A DNA stretch of 64,000 nt. Source: Paractinoplanes ovalisporus. Lineage in GTDB: Bacteria; Actinomycetota; Actinomycetes; Mycobacteriales; Micromonosporaceae. A program made the position numbers and the translations under genes. Location of the stretch: the NCBI RefSeq assembly GCF_016834655.1, contig NZ_JAENHP010000025.1, positions 86,108-150,107 of the forward strand, in the 5' to 3' direction. Below are positions 32,644 to 41,875 of this stretch, in pieces (position 1 is the stretch's first letter; the number at the start of each line of letters is the position of its first letter). The notes beneath the pieces are model-generated. The model did no database searches and had not been told where the DNA came from. It was given only the letters and a program-made list of their open reading frames with translations.

Positions 32644-32837
32644 CGGCGCTTCGCCCGATACGGCTGCAGGTAGAGATAGGCCCCCGAGAAGAACAACATC
32701 GCAAGCGGCAACAACGGCGTGTACGAAACCCACACCAGCGACTCACCACCGACGGTCAGCGCCACCGTCGTCGCGATCACGGTGACCGTGAAGAACACCG
32801 CCATCCACCGGTGCGCCTGCCGAATCCACTTGCCCAT
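32616..32837 (-). CDS. Small two-helix membrane protein
   Basis: A 73-aa membrane protein with a short basic start (MGKWIRQAHRWM), helix 1 AVFFTVTVIATTVALTVGG, a loop and helix 2 LLPLAMLFFSGAYLYLQPY, then a basic tail KRRHLGGNPVT. The pattern resembles small actinomycete membrane proteins with a HRW start (PepSY-like anchor type), but no family is certain. Confidence 0.6.
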   Translation of the reverse strand: MGKWIRQAHRWMAVFFTVTVIATTVALTVGGESLVWVSYTPLLPLAMLFFSGAYLYLQPYRAKRRHLGGNPVT

Positions 32838-33063
32838 CTCAGACCTCCTCGTCGGGTGTTGACGCAGGTCACGCTATGGGCACCGCGGCATCACCCGCTT
32901 CTCGATTCCTGACCGTTCCCGTTTCCTCGTGGCCCCGTCGCGGGCCGGCGTGCCCGATGCGTTCGGCGCGCCCGGCGTTCCAGGCGCGCTCGGCGTTCCC
33001 GGTTACCACGCTGCGCTGTCCGGCCGGTCCGGTCACCGCGCCGCCGTATTCGGCCGGCATGGC

Positions 33064-33078
33064 TACCGTGCGGGGATG
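33064..33078 (+). promoter_or_regulatory. -10 box of the hydrolase gene (leaderless)
   Basis: TACCGT at 33064-33069 ends 6 nt before the ATG at 33076. It decides the start: an open frame reaches back to 32929 but encodes a repetitive Gly/Ala/Pro stretch unlike protein. Confidence 0.45.
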
Positions 33079-33885
33079 CGCGCGCCGATCCACGTCACCG
33101 AATGGCCCGGGCCACCCGCGGCAACGCCGGCGCTGCTGGTGCACGGCACGCTCTCGTGGGCGTCACGCACGTTCGAACATCAGCGCCCGCTGGCGACCAA
33201 CCGCCGGGTGCTGCTCCCCGATCGGCGCGGCTTCGGCGACAGCCCCGACCTGGAAGGCCCGTTCACCAGCGACTACGCGGTAGACGCGACCGACGTACGC
33301 GCGCTGATGGCCGCCGCCGGACCGAAGGGCGTGCACCTGGTCGGCCATTCATACGGCGGCACGGTCGCGATGCTGGCCGCCGCCGCGGAACCCGACCTGG
33401 TGCGCTCGCTGGTGCTGATAGAGCCGTGCGCCCACACCGCAGCCACCGACGCACCGCTGGTCGCGAACGCCATCGAGGACGCCCGCCGCTTCATGGCCAC
33501 CGCCCGGCAGGGCTCCCCCGAGGCGTACGCCGACGTGGTCTTCGGCGACCGCCCCCGACCCGGCCCACCGGCCCGCGTGTTGCGCGCGGCCCGGACGGCC
33601 CTGAACGAACGCCCGTGCTGGCTGGCCGACCTGCCGACCGCAGCGCTGCACGCGGCGCCGTTCCCCAAGCTGGTCGTGCTCGGCGGCTGGGAAACTGCCA
33701 CACCCGGCTACCGCCCCGGCATGGCCGAGCTGATGACCACCGTCGGCACCGCCGTCGCCGCCCGCATCGACGCCCAGCTGTTCCCCATCCCCGGCGCGGC
33801 TCACGAGCCCCAGCGCGAACAGCCCGAAACACTCAACACGTTGCTCGAATCCTTCTGGGCCGCCGCGGCGTACGGAAGGCCTTAG
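33076..33885 (+). CDS. Alpha/beta hydrolase
   Basis: A 269-aa alpha/beta hydrolase. The oxyanion strand region is PALLVHGTLSW (about 18-28), followed by LLPDRRGFGDS. The nucleophile elbow is VHLVGHSYGGTVAM (Ser about 94), and the late His is in PGAAHEPQREQPE (about 243). The acid is probably in the PKLVVLGGWE region. The fold covers esterases, lactonases and epoxide hydrolases, and the substrate is unknown. It is convergent with the DUF6986 gene, with no gap to speak of. Confidence 0.85.
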   Translation: MRAPIHVTEWPGPPAATPALLVHGTLSWASRTFEHQRPLATNRRVLLPDRRGFGDSPDLEGPFTSDYAVDATDVRALMAAAGPKGVHLVGHSYGGTVAMLAAAAEPDLVRSLVLIEPCAHTAATDAPLVANAIEDARRFMATARQGSPEAYADVVFGDRPRPGPPARVLRAARTALNERPCWLADLPTAALHAAPFPKLVVLGGWETATPGYRPGMAELMTTVGTAVAARIDAQLFPIPGAAHEPQREQPETLNTLLESFWAAAAYGRP

Positions 33886-35020
33886 AGGAACGTCAGCAGC
33901 TCCTCCCGCGCGAAACCGGCGTCGGTGAGGGCGCCGCAATTGAGGCCGCGCAACAGATAGGTGGCCAGCGCCCGGGCGGTGGCGGGTTCGTCGGCGATGC
34001 CGCTGTCGGCGCGGGACAGGTAGCGCTGGAGCCGGACCACGGCGGTGTCGCGGCCCTCGCGGAAGAACGCGTACGTGGCCGCGTAGCGCGTGGGCAGCTG
34101 AGCCGGGTGCAGGTCCCAACCCTGGTAGAAACCGCGTTCGAGGGATCGCCCGACCAGGCGGTGGTGGATCGACCAGGCCTCCTGCACCTCCTCGCGGGTG
34201 CCGACGGGCAGGATGTTGGTCGAGCCGTCGGAGAGCCGCACCCCGGTCTGGGCGGCGGCGGCCTGCATCACGGCCTTGGCGTGGTCGGCGGCCGGGTGGT
34301 CCATGGCCTGGAAGGCGGCGGCGACCCCGGCGGCGGCGCTGTAGTCGTACGTGCCGTAGTGCAGACCGGTGCAGCGGCCGTCGGCGGCGGTGATCAGGCG
34401 GGCCACGGTGGCGGTGCCGTCGGCGGCGAGCACGGCGGCCGGGAGCTCGATCTGGATCTCGAAGCGGAGCGTGCCGGCGGCCAGCCCGTACGCGTTCTCC
34501 AACCTCTCCAGCAGCGTGACGAACGCGGCCACCTGGTCGGCGCCGCTCACCTTGGGCAGCGTGATCAGGAAGTGGTCGTCCTGATAGGAGTCGAGGAACA
34601 GGTCGAGCGTGCGCAGCGACCGGTGCCGGGTGGTGGCCTCCAGCGATTTGACGCGCAGGCCGAGGAACGGTGGACGCTCCCCGGCCCGCAGGATCGTCGC
34701 CGCCTTGCGGACCGCCGCGTCTTCCTGGTCGTCGTCGCGGACGCCGTAGCCGTCCTCGAAGTCGACGCGCAGGTCTTCGATCGGCTCGCGGGCCAGTTTG
34801 TCGCGGACACCCGGCACCGACCACGGGAAGTCGTGCTGCTCCATCACCCGCAGCGCCTCGGCGCCCCACTCGCGGAAGCCGTCGAGCCGGTCGGCCGGAA
34901 TGTAGACGGTGTGCACGGGCTGCCGGTCGGGACGCTCGCCCGGGTAGCGCGCCGCGAGAAACGCGTCGTGCGCGGCGAGCCGGCCGTCGAGATCGGCGTA
35001 ATCGGTGCCGGTGAGCCGCA

Positions 35021-35021
<1 letters not shown>
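33882..35021 (-). CDS. DUF6986 protein, CitE/HpcH-HpaI aldolase-like
   Basis: A 379-aa TIM-barrel protein related to citrate-lyase beta/HpcH-HpaI aldolases. Counterparts of the CitE motifs are seen: LRVDFEDGYG (Asp/Glu acidic loop, about 91-100), LRVKSLE (Arg), RFEIQIELPAAV (metal Glu, about 196) and GLHYGTYDYSAAAGV (Asp, about 228). Its start overlaps the malate synthase stop by 1 nt (TGATG), so the two are produced together. The family is conserved beside aceB in actinomycetes but uncharacterised. A role in making or using glyoxylate or a malyl/ureido compound in purine breakdown is an inference. Confidence 0.78.
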
Positions 35022-36568
<1,547 letters not shown>

Positions 36569-36638
36569 CGTCGGCGGCTCCCCTCGATGCGGCTGTTCCC
36601 CTCAAACCGTAGTGGAGCCGGGGTGCCTCGCAACCGCC

Positions 36639-36647
36639 TGTGGATAA
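36639..36647. other. DnaA-box-like sequence upstream of aceB
   Basis: TGTGGATAA matches the reverse complement of TTATCCACA. It is a single copy, framed by CCTGT and AACAGG, which makes a small imperfect palindrome. Confidence 0.35.
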
Positions 36648-36649
36648 AC

Positions 36650-36692
36650 AGGTCCGCCCACCTCCGTGGTCCCTACGGAGATGGGCGGACCT
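36650..36692 (-). terminator. 18-bp hairpin terminator after the DUF1996 gene
   Basis: Arms 36650-36667 and 36675-36692 pair over 18 positions with one G-U, and the loop is 7 nt. On the minus strand the stem is followed by GTTTATCC, so it works as terminator for the gene ending at 36747. It also shields the aceB promoter region. Confidence 0.75.
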
Positions 36693-36746
36693 GGCGTGAG
36701 GTGCGGGCGCGACCTGGGGACGGTGAGCGCGCGCCCGCACCGGTTA

Positions 36747-38231
36747 TCAGTGGTTACCGAAGGTGTCGCACTTGGCCTTCTGCACCAGGCAGTCCTTGAC
36801 CCGGTGGCCGAGGGCCGCGTCCTCCCAGGCGGCGAAGACGTCGCCGTGCATCGAGCTGGCCATGCCCGAGCTGAGCTCGAAGCCGTCGGCCGAGCCCGAG
36901 GTCGGGTAGCCGATCACGAAGGCGATCGACGGGATGGCGACCGGGAACTTGCCGCTGCACTTGCCGGACGAGTCGGCCGGGCCGGTGTGCGACTTGTGGT
37001 CGGGGCTGTCCAGGTGGACGCCGTCCCAGCAGTCCGGGAAGGTCAGGTGGTAGGTGAGCTCGGCGGTCTTGGCGCAGACCGGCCAGTTGCCGTCGGCGCT
37101 GCGACCGATCTCGCCACCGGCGCCGGCGCACCAGAACTGCCCGTTGGCACCCTTCGGCGTGGCGACCTGGCGCTTGGCGTCACCGACGACCATCCGGAAG
37201 CCCTGCGGCAGCGGCATGGTCCTGGTCGGGTCGGGCAGACGCGAGCCGTAGTAGACCGTGACGCCGTGCGGCTCGACCTTCTTGCCGTTCTCATAGAGGC
37301 TCGGGATCCAGTACGCCGAGTGGTCGTCGTCCGGCTTGCAGCTCGAACCGGTGTTCTTCAGCAGGGTGTCGGTCGTCGTAAAGGCGTCCGTCGCGTTGTT
37401 GCCGAGGAACGAGTGCATGTGCGAGCCGCCCGGCAGACCCGGCAGCACGATCGGGTCGTCGGCCCGAGCGTGGCTGACCGTGCAGGAGGCGTTGAACTCG
37501 GCCACCCGTACGGGATTGCCGGTGATCGCCTTGGGCTTCATCGCGTTGAACTCGGCGAGCTGGGCCTTCCACTTGGCCTGGTCCATCACGACCCAGCCGG
37601 CGCCGGTGGCCGGAGCGCTCGTGCTGGGCGCCGCCGTCGGCGCGGTGGTCGTCGGGGCCGTGGTCGGCTGAGTCGTGGGCGGCGTGGTGGGCGTCGTCGT
37701 GGTGCCGCCCAGCGTGAACCAGTTGATGTTCACGAAGTCGGACTTCTGCGCGCTCTTCATCACGGCGACGAGTGTCTGCTTGCCGGCCGGCGCCTTCACG
37801 GTGGCGGTCCTGGTGACCCACTTCTGCCAGCCGCCGGTCTTCGTCACCGGGATCGAGGTCAGGAGCGTGCCCGTCTGCGAACCGAGCCGCAGCTCGATCG
37901 AGCCACCCGTCGAGTTGTCGGAGGCGATGCGCGCGGTGACGGTGGAGCCGATGGTCACGTTGTCGTAGCTCAGCCAGTCACCGTTCGCCAGCCAGCCGAC
38001 GTTCTTGCCGCCGTCGGCGTCGCCGGTGTTCTCGGTCTGCGCGCCCGACTGGGCCGCGAAGGCCTCGGCCTGCAGCCGCCCCGGGACAACGGTCTCGGCG
38101 GCGTTGGCGGTAGCGATGTAGACGCCACTCCCACCGACCGCGACGGCGACGGCCGCGCCGAGGGCAACGCGGGTGACGCGGCGACGCTTGCGGGGATCGG
38201 GCGGGGCGACGTGTTGGGGGTCAGTCCGCAT
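36747..38231 (-). CDS. Secreted CBM6-like plus DUF1996 protein
   Basis: A 494-aa secreted protein. A basic N-terminus (RKRRRVTR) and helix VALGAAVAVAVGGSGVYIATANA form a signal peptide with a likely cleavage after ANA (about 44). A carbohydrate-binding module of CBM6/35 type follows (about 46-175: RLQAEAFAAQSGAQTEN, VGWLANGDWLSYDNV, SDFVNINWFTLG). A Thr/Pro linker then leads to DUF1996 (about 210-490) with HMHSFLGNNATDAF, CWDG and HKSHTG. DUF1996 is common in fungi and actinomycetes and may act on or bind polysaccharide; its activity is not established. A terminator follows. Confidence 0.85.
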   Translation of the reverse strand: MRTDPQHVAPPDPRKRRRVTRVALGAAVAVAVGGSGVYIATANAAETVVPGRLQAEAFAAQSGAQTENTGDADGGKNVGWLANGDWLSYDNVTIGSTVTARIASDNSTGGSIELRLGSQTGTLLTSIPVTKTGGWQKWVTRTATVKAPAGKQTLVAVMKSAQKSDFVNINWFTLGGTTTTPTTPPTTQPTTAPTTTAPTAAPSTSAPATGAGWVVMDQAKWKAQLAEFNAMKPKAITGNPVRVAEFNASCTVSHARADDPIVLPGLPGGSHMHSFLGNNATDAFTTTDTLLKNTGSSCKPDDDHSAYWIPSLYENGKKVEPHGVTVYYGSRLPDPTRTMPLPQGFRMVVGDAKRQVATPKGANGQFWCAGAGGEIGRSADGNWPVCAKTAELTYHLTFPDCWDGVHLDSPDHKSHTGPADSSGKCSGKFPVAIPSIAFVIGYPTSGSADGFELSSGMASSMHGDVFAAWEDAALGHRVKDCLVQKAKCDTFGNH

Positions 38232-38473
38232 TTCTTGCTCTCTCGTCTCTGCCGTGCTCGCTTTATCGGGCCGTTTCGAAAGCGAGTATGCAGAGGTCAG
38301 AGCGTTCTTTCAACGCGTGGAGAAAGAATTAGGAATTGCCTTCCAGAGCACCGCAGGTAGCCGCGATTTCCATTCCGGATAACATTTTTCCCGCGATCCG
38401 ACCTTAAGACTTCCTTAAATACTCCCCGGTTTCACGCGGCAACCCACAGTCAAACCCGTTTCCCCGTACGCCT
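38232..38473. other. AT-richer intergenic region
   Basis: These 242 nt upstream of the DUF1996 gene and downstream of the deaminase gene are clearly less GC-rich than the rest, especially 38280-38420. The region probably holds the promoter of the secreted protein. I could not fix a -35/-10 pair, and no ORF with good coding bias is present. Confidence 0.4.
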
Positions 38474-39928
38474 TCAGCGCTCGCTGTCGAGCAGACGCCG
38501 GTGGGCACGGACCGCGTCGCGGGCAAGAGTATCCGCATCGGCGTTCACGAGTTCGGCCCGCTCGACCACCGGCCGCCCACCGACCAGCGCCAGCTCGACC
38601 GGCGCGGCCGGCCCGAACACCAGCGCCACCAGCCGATCGTCGATGCCCGCGTGCCCCAGCCCGTCGAGCCGCCACATCACGAGGTCGGCCAGCTTGCCCA
38701 CCTCGAGCGACCCCAGCTCGTCCTGCCGCCCCAGACAGCGAGCGCCGCCCATCGTCCCCAGCCGCAGCGCCTCCCGCGCGTCCAGCGCCTTCGGCCCACC
38801 CCGGGCCCGCGCCGTGTAGAGCGCCTGCCGCAACTCCTCCCCCAGGTGACCCGCCTCCTGCGAGGCCGAACCGTCCACCCCCAGGCCGACCGGCACCCGG
38901 TGGTCGAGCAGTTCCCGCACCCGGGCCACACCCGCACCCAGCCGCGCGTTCGAACTCGGGCAGTGCGCCACGCCCGTACCCGTGGCCCCGAGCTTGGCGA
39001 TCGCCGAGTCGTCGAGGTGCACGCCGTGGGCCAGCCACACGTCGTCGCCGAGCCACCCGAGCCGTTCCGCATACTCCACCGGGGTGCAGCCGAACCGCTC
39101 CCGGCAGAAGTCCTCCTCGTCATCGGTCTCGGCCAGGTGTGTATGCAGCCGGACCCCCTTGCGCCGGGCCAGCGAGGCGGCCTCGCTCATCAGCCGCTCG
39201 GTGACCGAGAACGGCGAGCAGGGCGCCACCGCGATCCGCAGCATCGAGCCGGGCGACGCGTCGTGCCAGCGGTCGATCGCCTTCTCGGTGGCCACCAGCG
39301 CCTCGTCGGTGCTCTCGACGACGTTGTCGGGCGGGAGCCCGCCGTCCTTGCGGCTGAGATCCATCGACCCGCGCGTGGGGTGGAAGCGCAGCCCGATGCG
39401 CCGGGCCGCCTCGATCTCGGCCTCGAGCACGTCGCCCCCGTCACGCGGGAAGACATAGTGGTGGTCCATCGACGTGGTGCACCCGGAGAGCGCCAGCCAG
39501 CCCAGCCCCGCCCCGGCCGCCGCGCCCACGACATCGGCGTCGAGCCGCCCCCAGATCGGATAGAGCGTGGTCAGCCAGCCGAACAGCGTCTCGTCGACCG
39601 CCAGCCCCCGGGTCGCCCACTGATAAAGGTGGTGATGCGTGTTGACCAGCCCGGGAGTGACCAGGCAGCCCGCCCCGTCGACCCGCCGCACCTCCCCCGA
39701 CGCCGCGCCGACCCCCGACGCTCCGCCGAGCTCGGAAGCCGGGCCGATCCCCGACACCCCACTGATCCCGGGCGCCCCGCCACGCCCCGGTGCCGCGCTG
39801 ATCGATGGCGCCGGGCCGGCCCCGACGGCGAGGATGCGCCCGTCGTCGCCGACCACCACATGGCCGTCGGCGTGATAGGTGTCGCCGGCGTCGACCGTGG
39901 CCACGGCGACGTTCTCGATGACGATCAT
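38474..39928 (-). CDS. Amidohydrolase, guanine or 8-oxoguanine deaminase type
   Basis: A 484-aa metal-dependent deaminase of the ATZ/TRZ group. Metal ligands: LVNTHHHLYQ (about 92-97), GVRLHTHLAETDDEEDF (about 258), WLAHGVHLDD (about 297) and Asp in LGVDGSASQEAGHL (about 346). Homologues beside urate genes act as guanine or 8-oxoguanine deaminases; which of the two is not decided. Two oddities: a low-complexity Gly/Ala/Ser insert at residues 36-86, and SQE where this family usually has SND. The start is the ATG at 39928, overlapping the uricase stop (ATGA). Last gene of the urate operon. Confidence 0.82.
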   Translation of the reverse strand: MIVIENVAVATVDAGDTYHADGHVVVGDDGRILAVGAGPAPSISAAPGRGGAPGISGVSGIGPASELGGASGVGAASGEVRRVDGAGCLVTPGLVNTHHHLYQWATRGLAVDETLFGWLTTLYPIWGRLDADVVGAAAGAGLGWLALSGCTTSMDHHYVFPRDGGDVLEAEIEAARRIGLRFHPTRGSMDLSRKDGGLPPDNVVESTDEALVATEKAIDRWHDASPGSMLRIAVAPCSPFSVTERLMSEAASLARRKGVRLHTHLAETDDEEDFCRERFGCTPVEYAERLGWLGDDVWLAHGVHLDDSAIAKLGATGTGVAHCPSSNARLGAGVARVRELLDHRVPVGLGVDGSASQEAGHLGEELRQALYTARARGGPKALDAREALRLGTMGGARCLGRQDELGSLEVGKLADLVMWRLDGLGHAGIDDRLVALVFGPAAPVELALVGGRPVVERAELVNADADTLARDAVRAHRRLLDSER

Positions 39929-40785
39929 GGGTACCACTCCGTGATCGCCGGCGGCACGTCGTCGCGGGTCACAGTGCCCTCGATCAGCCCGTAGGGCCGG
40001 TCGCCGGCGATGAAGACCTCGTTGTCGTTGGTGAGGTCGAACGGCGACAGGTCGACCAGGTAGTGGTGCTTGTTCGGCAGCGCCAGCCGGATCTCGGCGA
40101 TCTCGGCCCGGTCGGTGAGCACCTGACTGCCCATCGCGAACAGCGTCTGCTGCAGCGAAAGGCTGTGCGTCTCCACGAACGCCCTGGTCAGAGCGTCGAT
40201 CGCACCCTCATAGGACTTCGCCCAGTCGGTTTCGTCGGCGAGGTGCCGCCAGCGGCCGTCGACCGCCGTCGCGAGGATGCGGTCGGTGGTCTCGGGCAGT
40301 GTCGTGTAACGGTCGCGCGGGAAGCCGTGGAACTCCGAGTTGGTCGAGTTCAGCAGCACCATCCCCTGGATCCCGCTCACCACCTGGGTCTGCTCGACCG
40401 TCACGGTGATCTCCGCCGTACGCGTGTGGTCGCCCTGCCGCCGGAACGAGTGCGGGCCCAGACGCGTCCAGCCGTACGACTCGATGCCGATCCGCGCCGC
40501 CCGCACCTGGGTCTGGGTCTCGACGAAGTGGCGGCCCAGGCGCAGCGCGAACTCCTCGGGCTCGCCCACGCCGTGTTCCTTCGCGAAGGCATACACCGTG
40601 TTCTTCATGGTGTCGGTGGGGAGCACACCCGAGTTGTCGCCGGTCAGATGGGTCGCGGCCAGGTCGCCGGAGAGCGCGACGCTGACGTTGAAATCGGCCA
40701 GCGTGTGCGTCTCGCCGTCACGTGAGACGCGGACCAGCCGGGTCTCGGCCTTGCCGTAGCGGTTTTCTCCGAGCACGATCGCCAC
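39925..40785 (-). CDS. uox: Urate oxidase (uricase)
   Basis: A 286-aa cofactor-free uricase oxidising urate to 5-hydroxyisourate. The catalytic Lys/Thr regions are ENRYGKAETRLVRV and GDNSGVLPTDTMKNTVYAFA (about 49-68). Further blocks are RIGIESYGWTRLGPHSF, STNSEFHGFPRDRYTTL and LPNKHHYLVDLSPF (His, about 245). T-fold duplication is evident. The start is a GTG at 40785. The stop overlaps the deaminase start, and uraH ends 6 nt upstream. Cytoplasmic. Confidence 0.95.
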   Translation of the reverse strand: MAIVLGENRYGKAETRLVRVSRDGETHTLADFNVSVALSGDLAATHLTGDNSGVLPTDTMKNTVYAFAKEHGVGEPEEFALRLGRHFVETQTQVRAARIGIESYGWTRLGPHSFRRQGDHTRTAEITVTVEQTQVVSGIQGMVLLNSTNSEFHGFPRDRYTTLPETTDRILATAVDGRWRHLADETDWAKSYEGAIDALTRAFVETHSLSLQQTLFAMGSQVLTDRAEIAEIRLALPNKHHYLVDLSPFDLTNDNEVFIAGDRPYGLIEGTVTRDDVPPAITEWYP

Positions 40786-40791
40786 GCGCGT

Positions 40792-41154
40792 TCAGCTCCC
40801 TCGATAGGTCGTGTATCCGTAGCGGCTGAGCAGCAGCGGCACGTGATAGTGCCGCTCGGGGTCGCGGACGTGGAAGGCGACCGTGATCTCCGGGAAGAAG
40901 CAGTCGGGGCCCAGATAGGGCTCGACGTAGAAGGACAGGCGGTAACCCCCGGCCTGCCACTCGTGCAACGGGACCCGGTAGCGCAGCCGGCCGTCGTCGT
41001 CCGTGCGCCCTTCGGCGATCGTCCCCCACCCCTGCGCGTCCCGTCGCTCCAACCGCACATAAACATCACGGGCGGGATCGCCGCTCACCGTGTCGAGGAT
41101 GTGGGTCGAGATCTTGGCGTGGAACTCGGGCGAGGTGCCGTCGTCAGAGGGCAT
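40792..41154 (-). CDS. uraH: 5-hydroxyisourate hydrolase (transthyretin-like)
   Basis: A 120-aa transthyretin-related protein. Family signatures are STHILDTVSGDPARDV near the N-terminus, GRLRYRVPLHEWQAGGYRLSF in the middle, HYHVPLLLSRYGYTTYRGS at the C-terminus (ending Y-R-G-S as usual). It hydrolyses the uricase product to OHCU. The catalytic His and Arg residues are in those segments. Its start overlaps the uraD end by 11 nt. Confidence 0.95.
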   Translation of the reverse strand: MPSDDGTSPEFHAKISTHILDTVSGDPARDVYVRLERRDAQGWGTIAEGRTDDDGRLRYRVPLHEWQAGGYRLSFYVEPYLGPDCFFPEITVAFHVRDPERHYHVPLLLSRYGYTTYRGS

Positions 41155-41650
41155 CGAGCACCCGCTCCAGTCGCAGCAGCGCGATCTGGCGCAGCTGGTC
41201 GGTGACGACGACCCGCTCGGTGGCCTCGTCGTTGGTCAGCCGCTCGCGCGCCGCAGCGAGGATCTCCTCCTGCGTGCGCCCGGTCGCGAAGATCAGAAAC
41301 ACATGACCGAACTTCCCCTCGTACGCACGGTTGGCCTCGATCAACGCAGCCTTGGTGGCCTCGTCGGCACTCTGGGCGGCGGCCGACTGCTCCCGGCGGG
41401 ACCAGGCGGCCTCCGGTGAGTCGCCGGCCGCACGCTCCCCTATTCGCGGGTGGGCGGACAGCCCGGCCAGCACGTCGGCCCAGCTCAGCTCGCGGGCGGC
41501 GGCGTCGGCCGCGGCGAGCAGGTCGGCCCGGCTCGGATACGGCCGTTTGGCCGCGATCGTGGCGCCCCAGGCCGGAGCGGCGAGGCAGGCGAGAAGGTCT
41601 GCCTCGAGGCGGGCGTCGGGCAGCGCGTTGAACACCTCGACCGCGTCCAT
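41144..41650 (-). CDS. uraD: OHCU decarboxylase
   Basis: A 168-aa helical enzyme that decarboxylates 2-oxo-4-hydroxy-4-carboxy-5-ureidoimidazoline to (S)-allantoin. The catalytic His lies in LAGLSAHPRIGE (about 67), and the C-terminal KFGHVFLIFATGRTQEEIL block is typical. First gene of the operon uraD-uraH-uox-deaminase. The ATG at 41650 has AGGAAGG about 8 nt upstream; a GTG two codons earlier is too close. Palindromes further upstream may regulate the operon. Confidence 0.93.
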   Translation of the reverse strand: MDAVEVFNALPDARLEADLLACLAAPAWGATIAAKRPYPSRADLLAAADAAARELSWADVLAGLSAHPRIGERAAGDSPEAAWSRREQSAAAQSADEATKAALIEANRAYEGKFGHVFLIFATGRTQEEILAAARERLTNDEATERVVVTDQLRQIALLRLERVLDAL

Positions 41651-41722
41651 CGGCACCCCTTCCTGTGTCGATCAGTCAAGCAGGCTCACACGGGGCTCGT
41701 GGAGCCTTTGCGGCGGGAATTA

Positions 41723-41754
41723 ACACACCGCACACGTGAGGTCATGCGGTGTGT
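41723..41754. promoter_or_regulatory. Inverted repeat upstream of the urate operon (operator candidate)
   Basis: Perfect 10-bp arms ACACACCGCA (41723-41732) and TGCGGTGTGT (41745-41754) enclose a 12-bp spacer with CACGTG. They lie 73-104 nt upstream of the uraD start, in the 225-nt gap to the divergent hrpB gene. A regulator site for purine catabolism is plausible. Confidence 0.5.
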
Positions 41755-41803
41755 CCGGTTTCCCGGCCGAGGACACCTTGCCACGGCCCGCCGACAATTT
41801 CCT

Positions 41804-41837
41804 GGCCTGTGGACAACCGGCCGGCTGTCCACAGGCC
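41804..41837. promoter_or_regulatory. 34-bp near-perfect palindrome containing DnaA-box-like arms
   Basis: GGCCTGTGGACA (41804-41815) and TGTCCACAGGCC (41826-41837) are exact inverse copies around the 10-bp ACCGGCCGGC. The left arm includes TGTGGACAA, a perfect DnaA-box match on the minus strand. It lies 39 nt upstream of the hrpB start. It could be a regulator site or a hairpin in an mRNA leader. Confidence 0.5.
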
Positions 41838-41875
41838 CGCAGCGAACTGTCGGACCCGTGAGCCAGGATGGTCGC

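Noticed and set aside
32929..33075. N-terminal extension of the alpha/beta hydrolase
   Set aside because: It encodes a repetitive Gly/Ala/Pro stretch derived from GGCGTTC-type DNA repeats, and a -10 box lies directly before the ATG at 33076.
41450..41875. N-terminal extension of hrpB back to 41450
   Set aside because: It would run through uraD on the opposite strand and the palindromic promoter region. The GTG at 41876 has a ribosome site and matches the family start.
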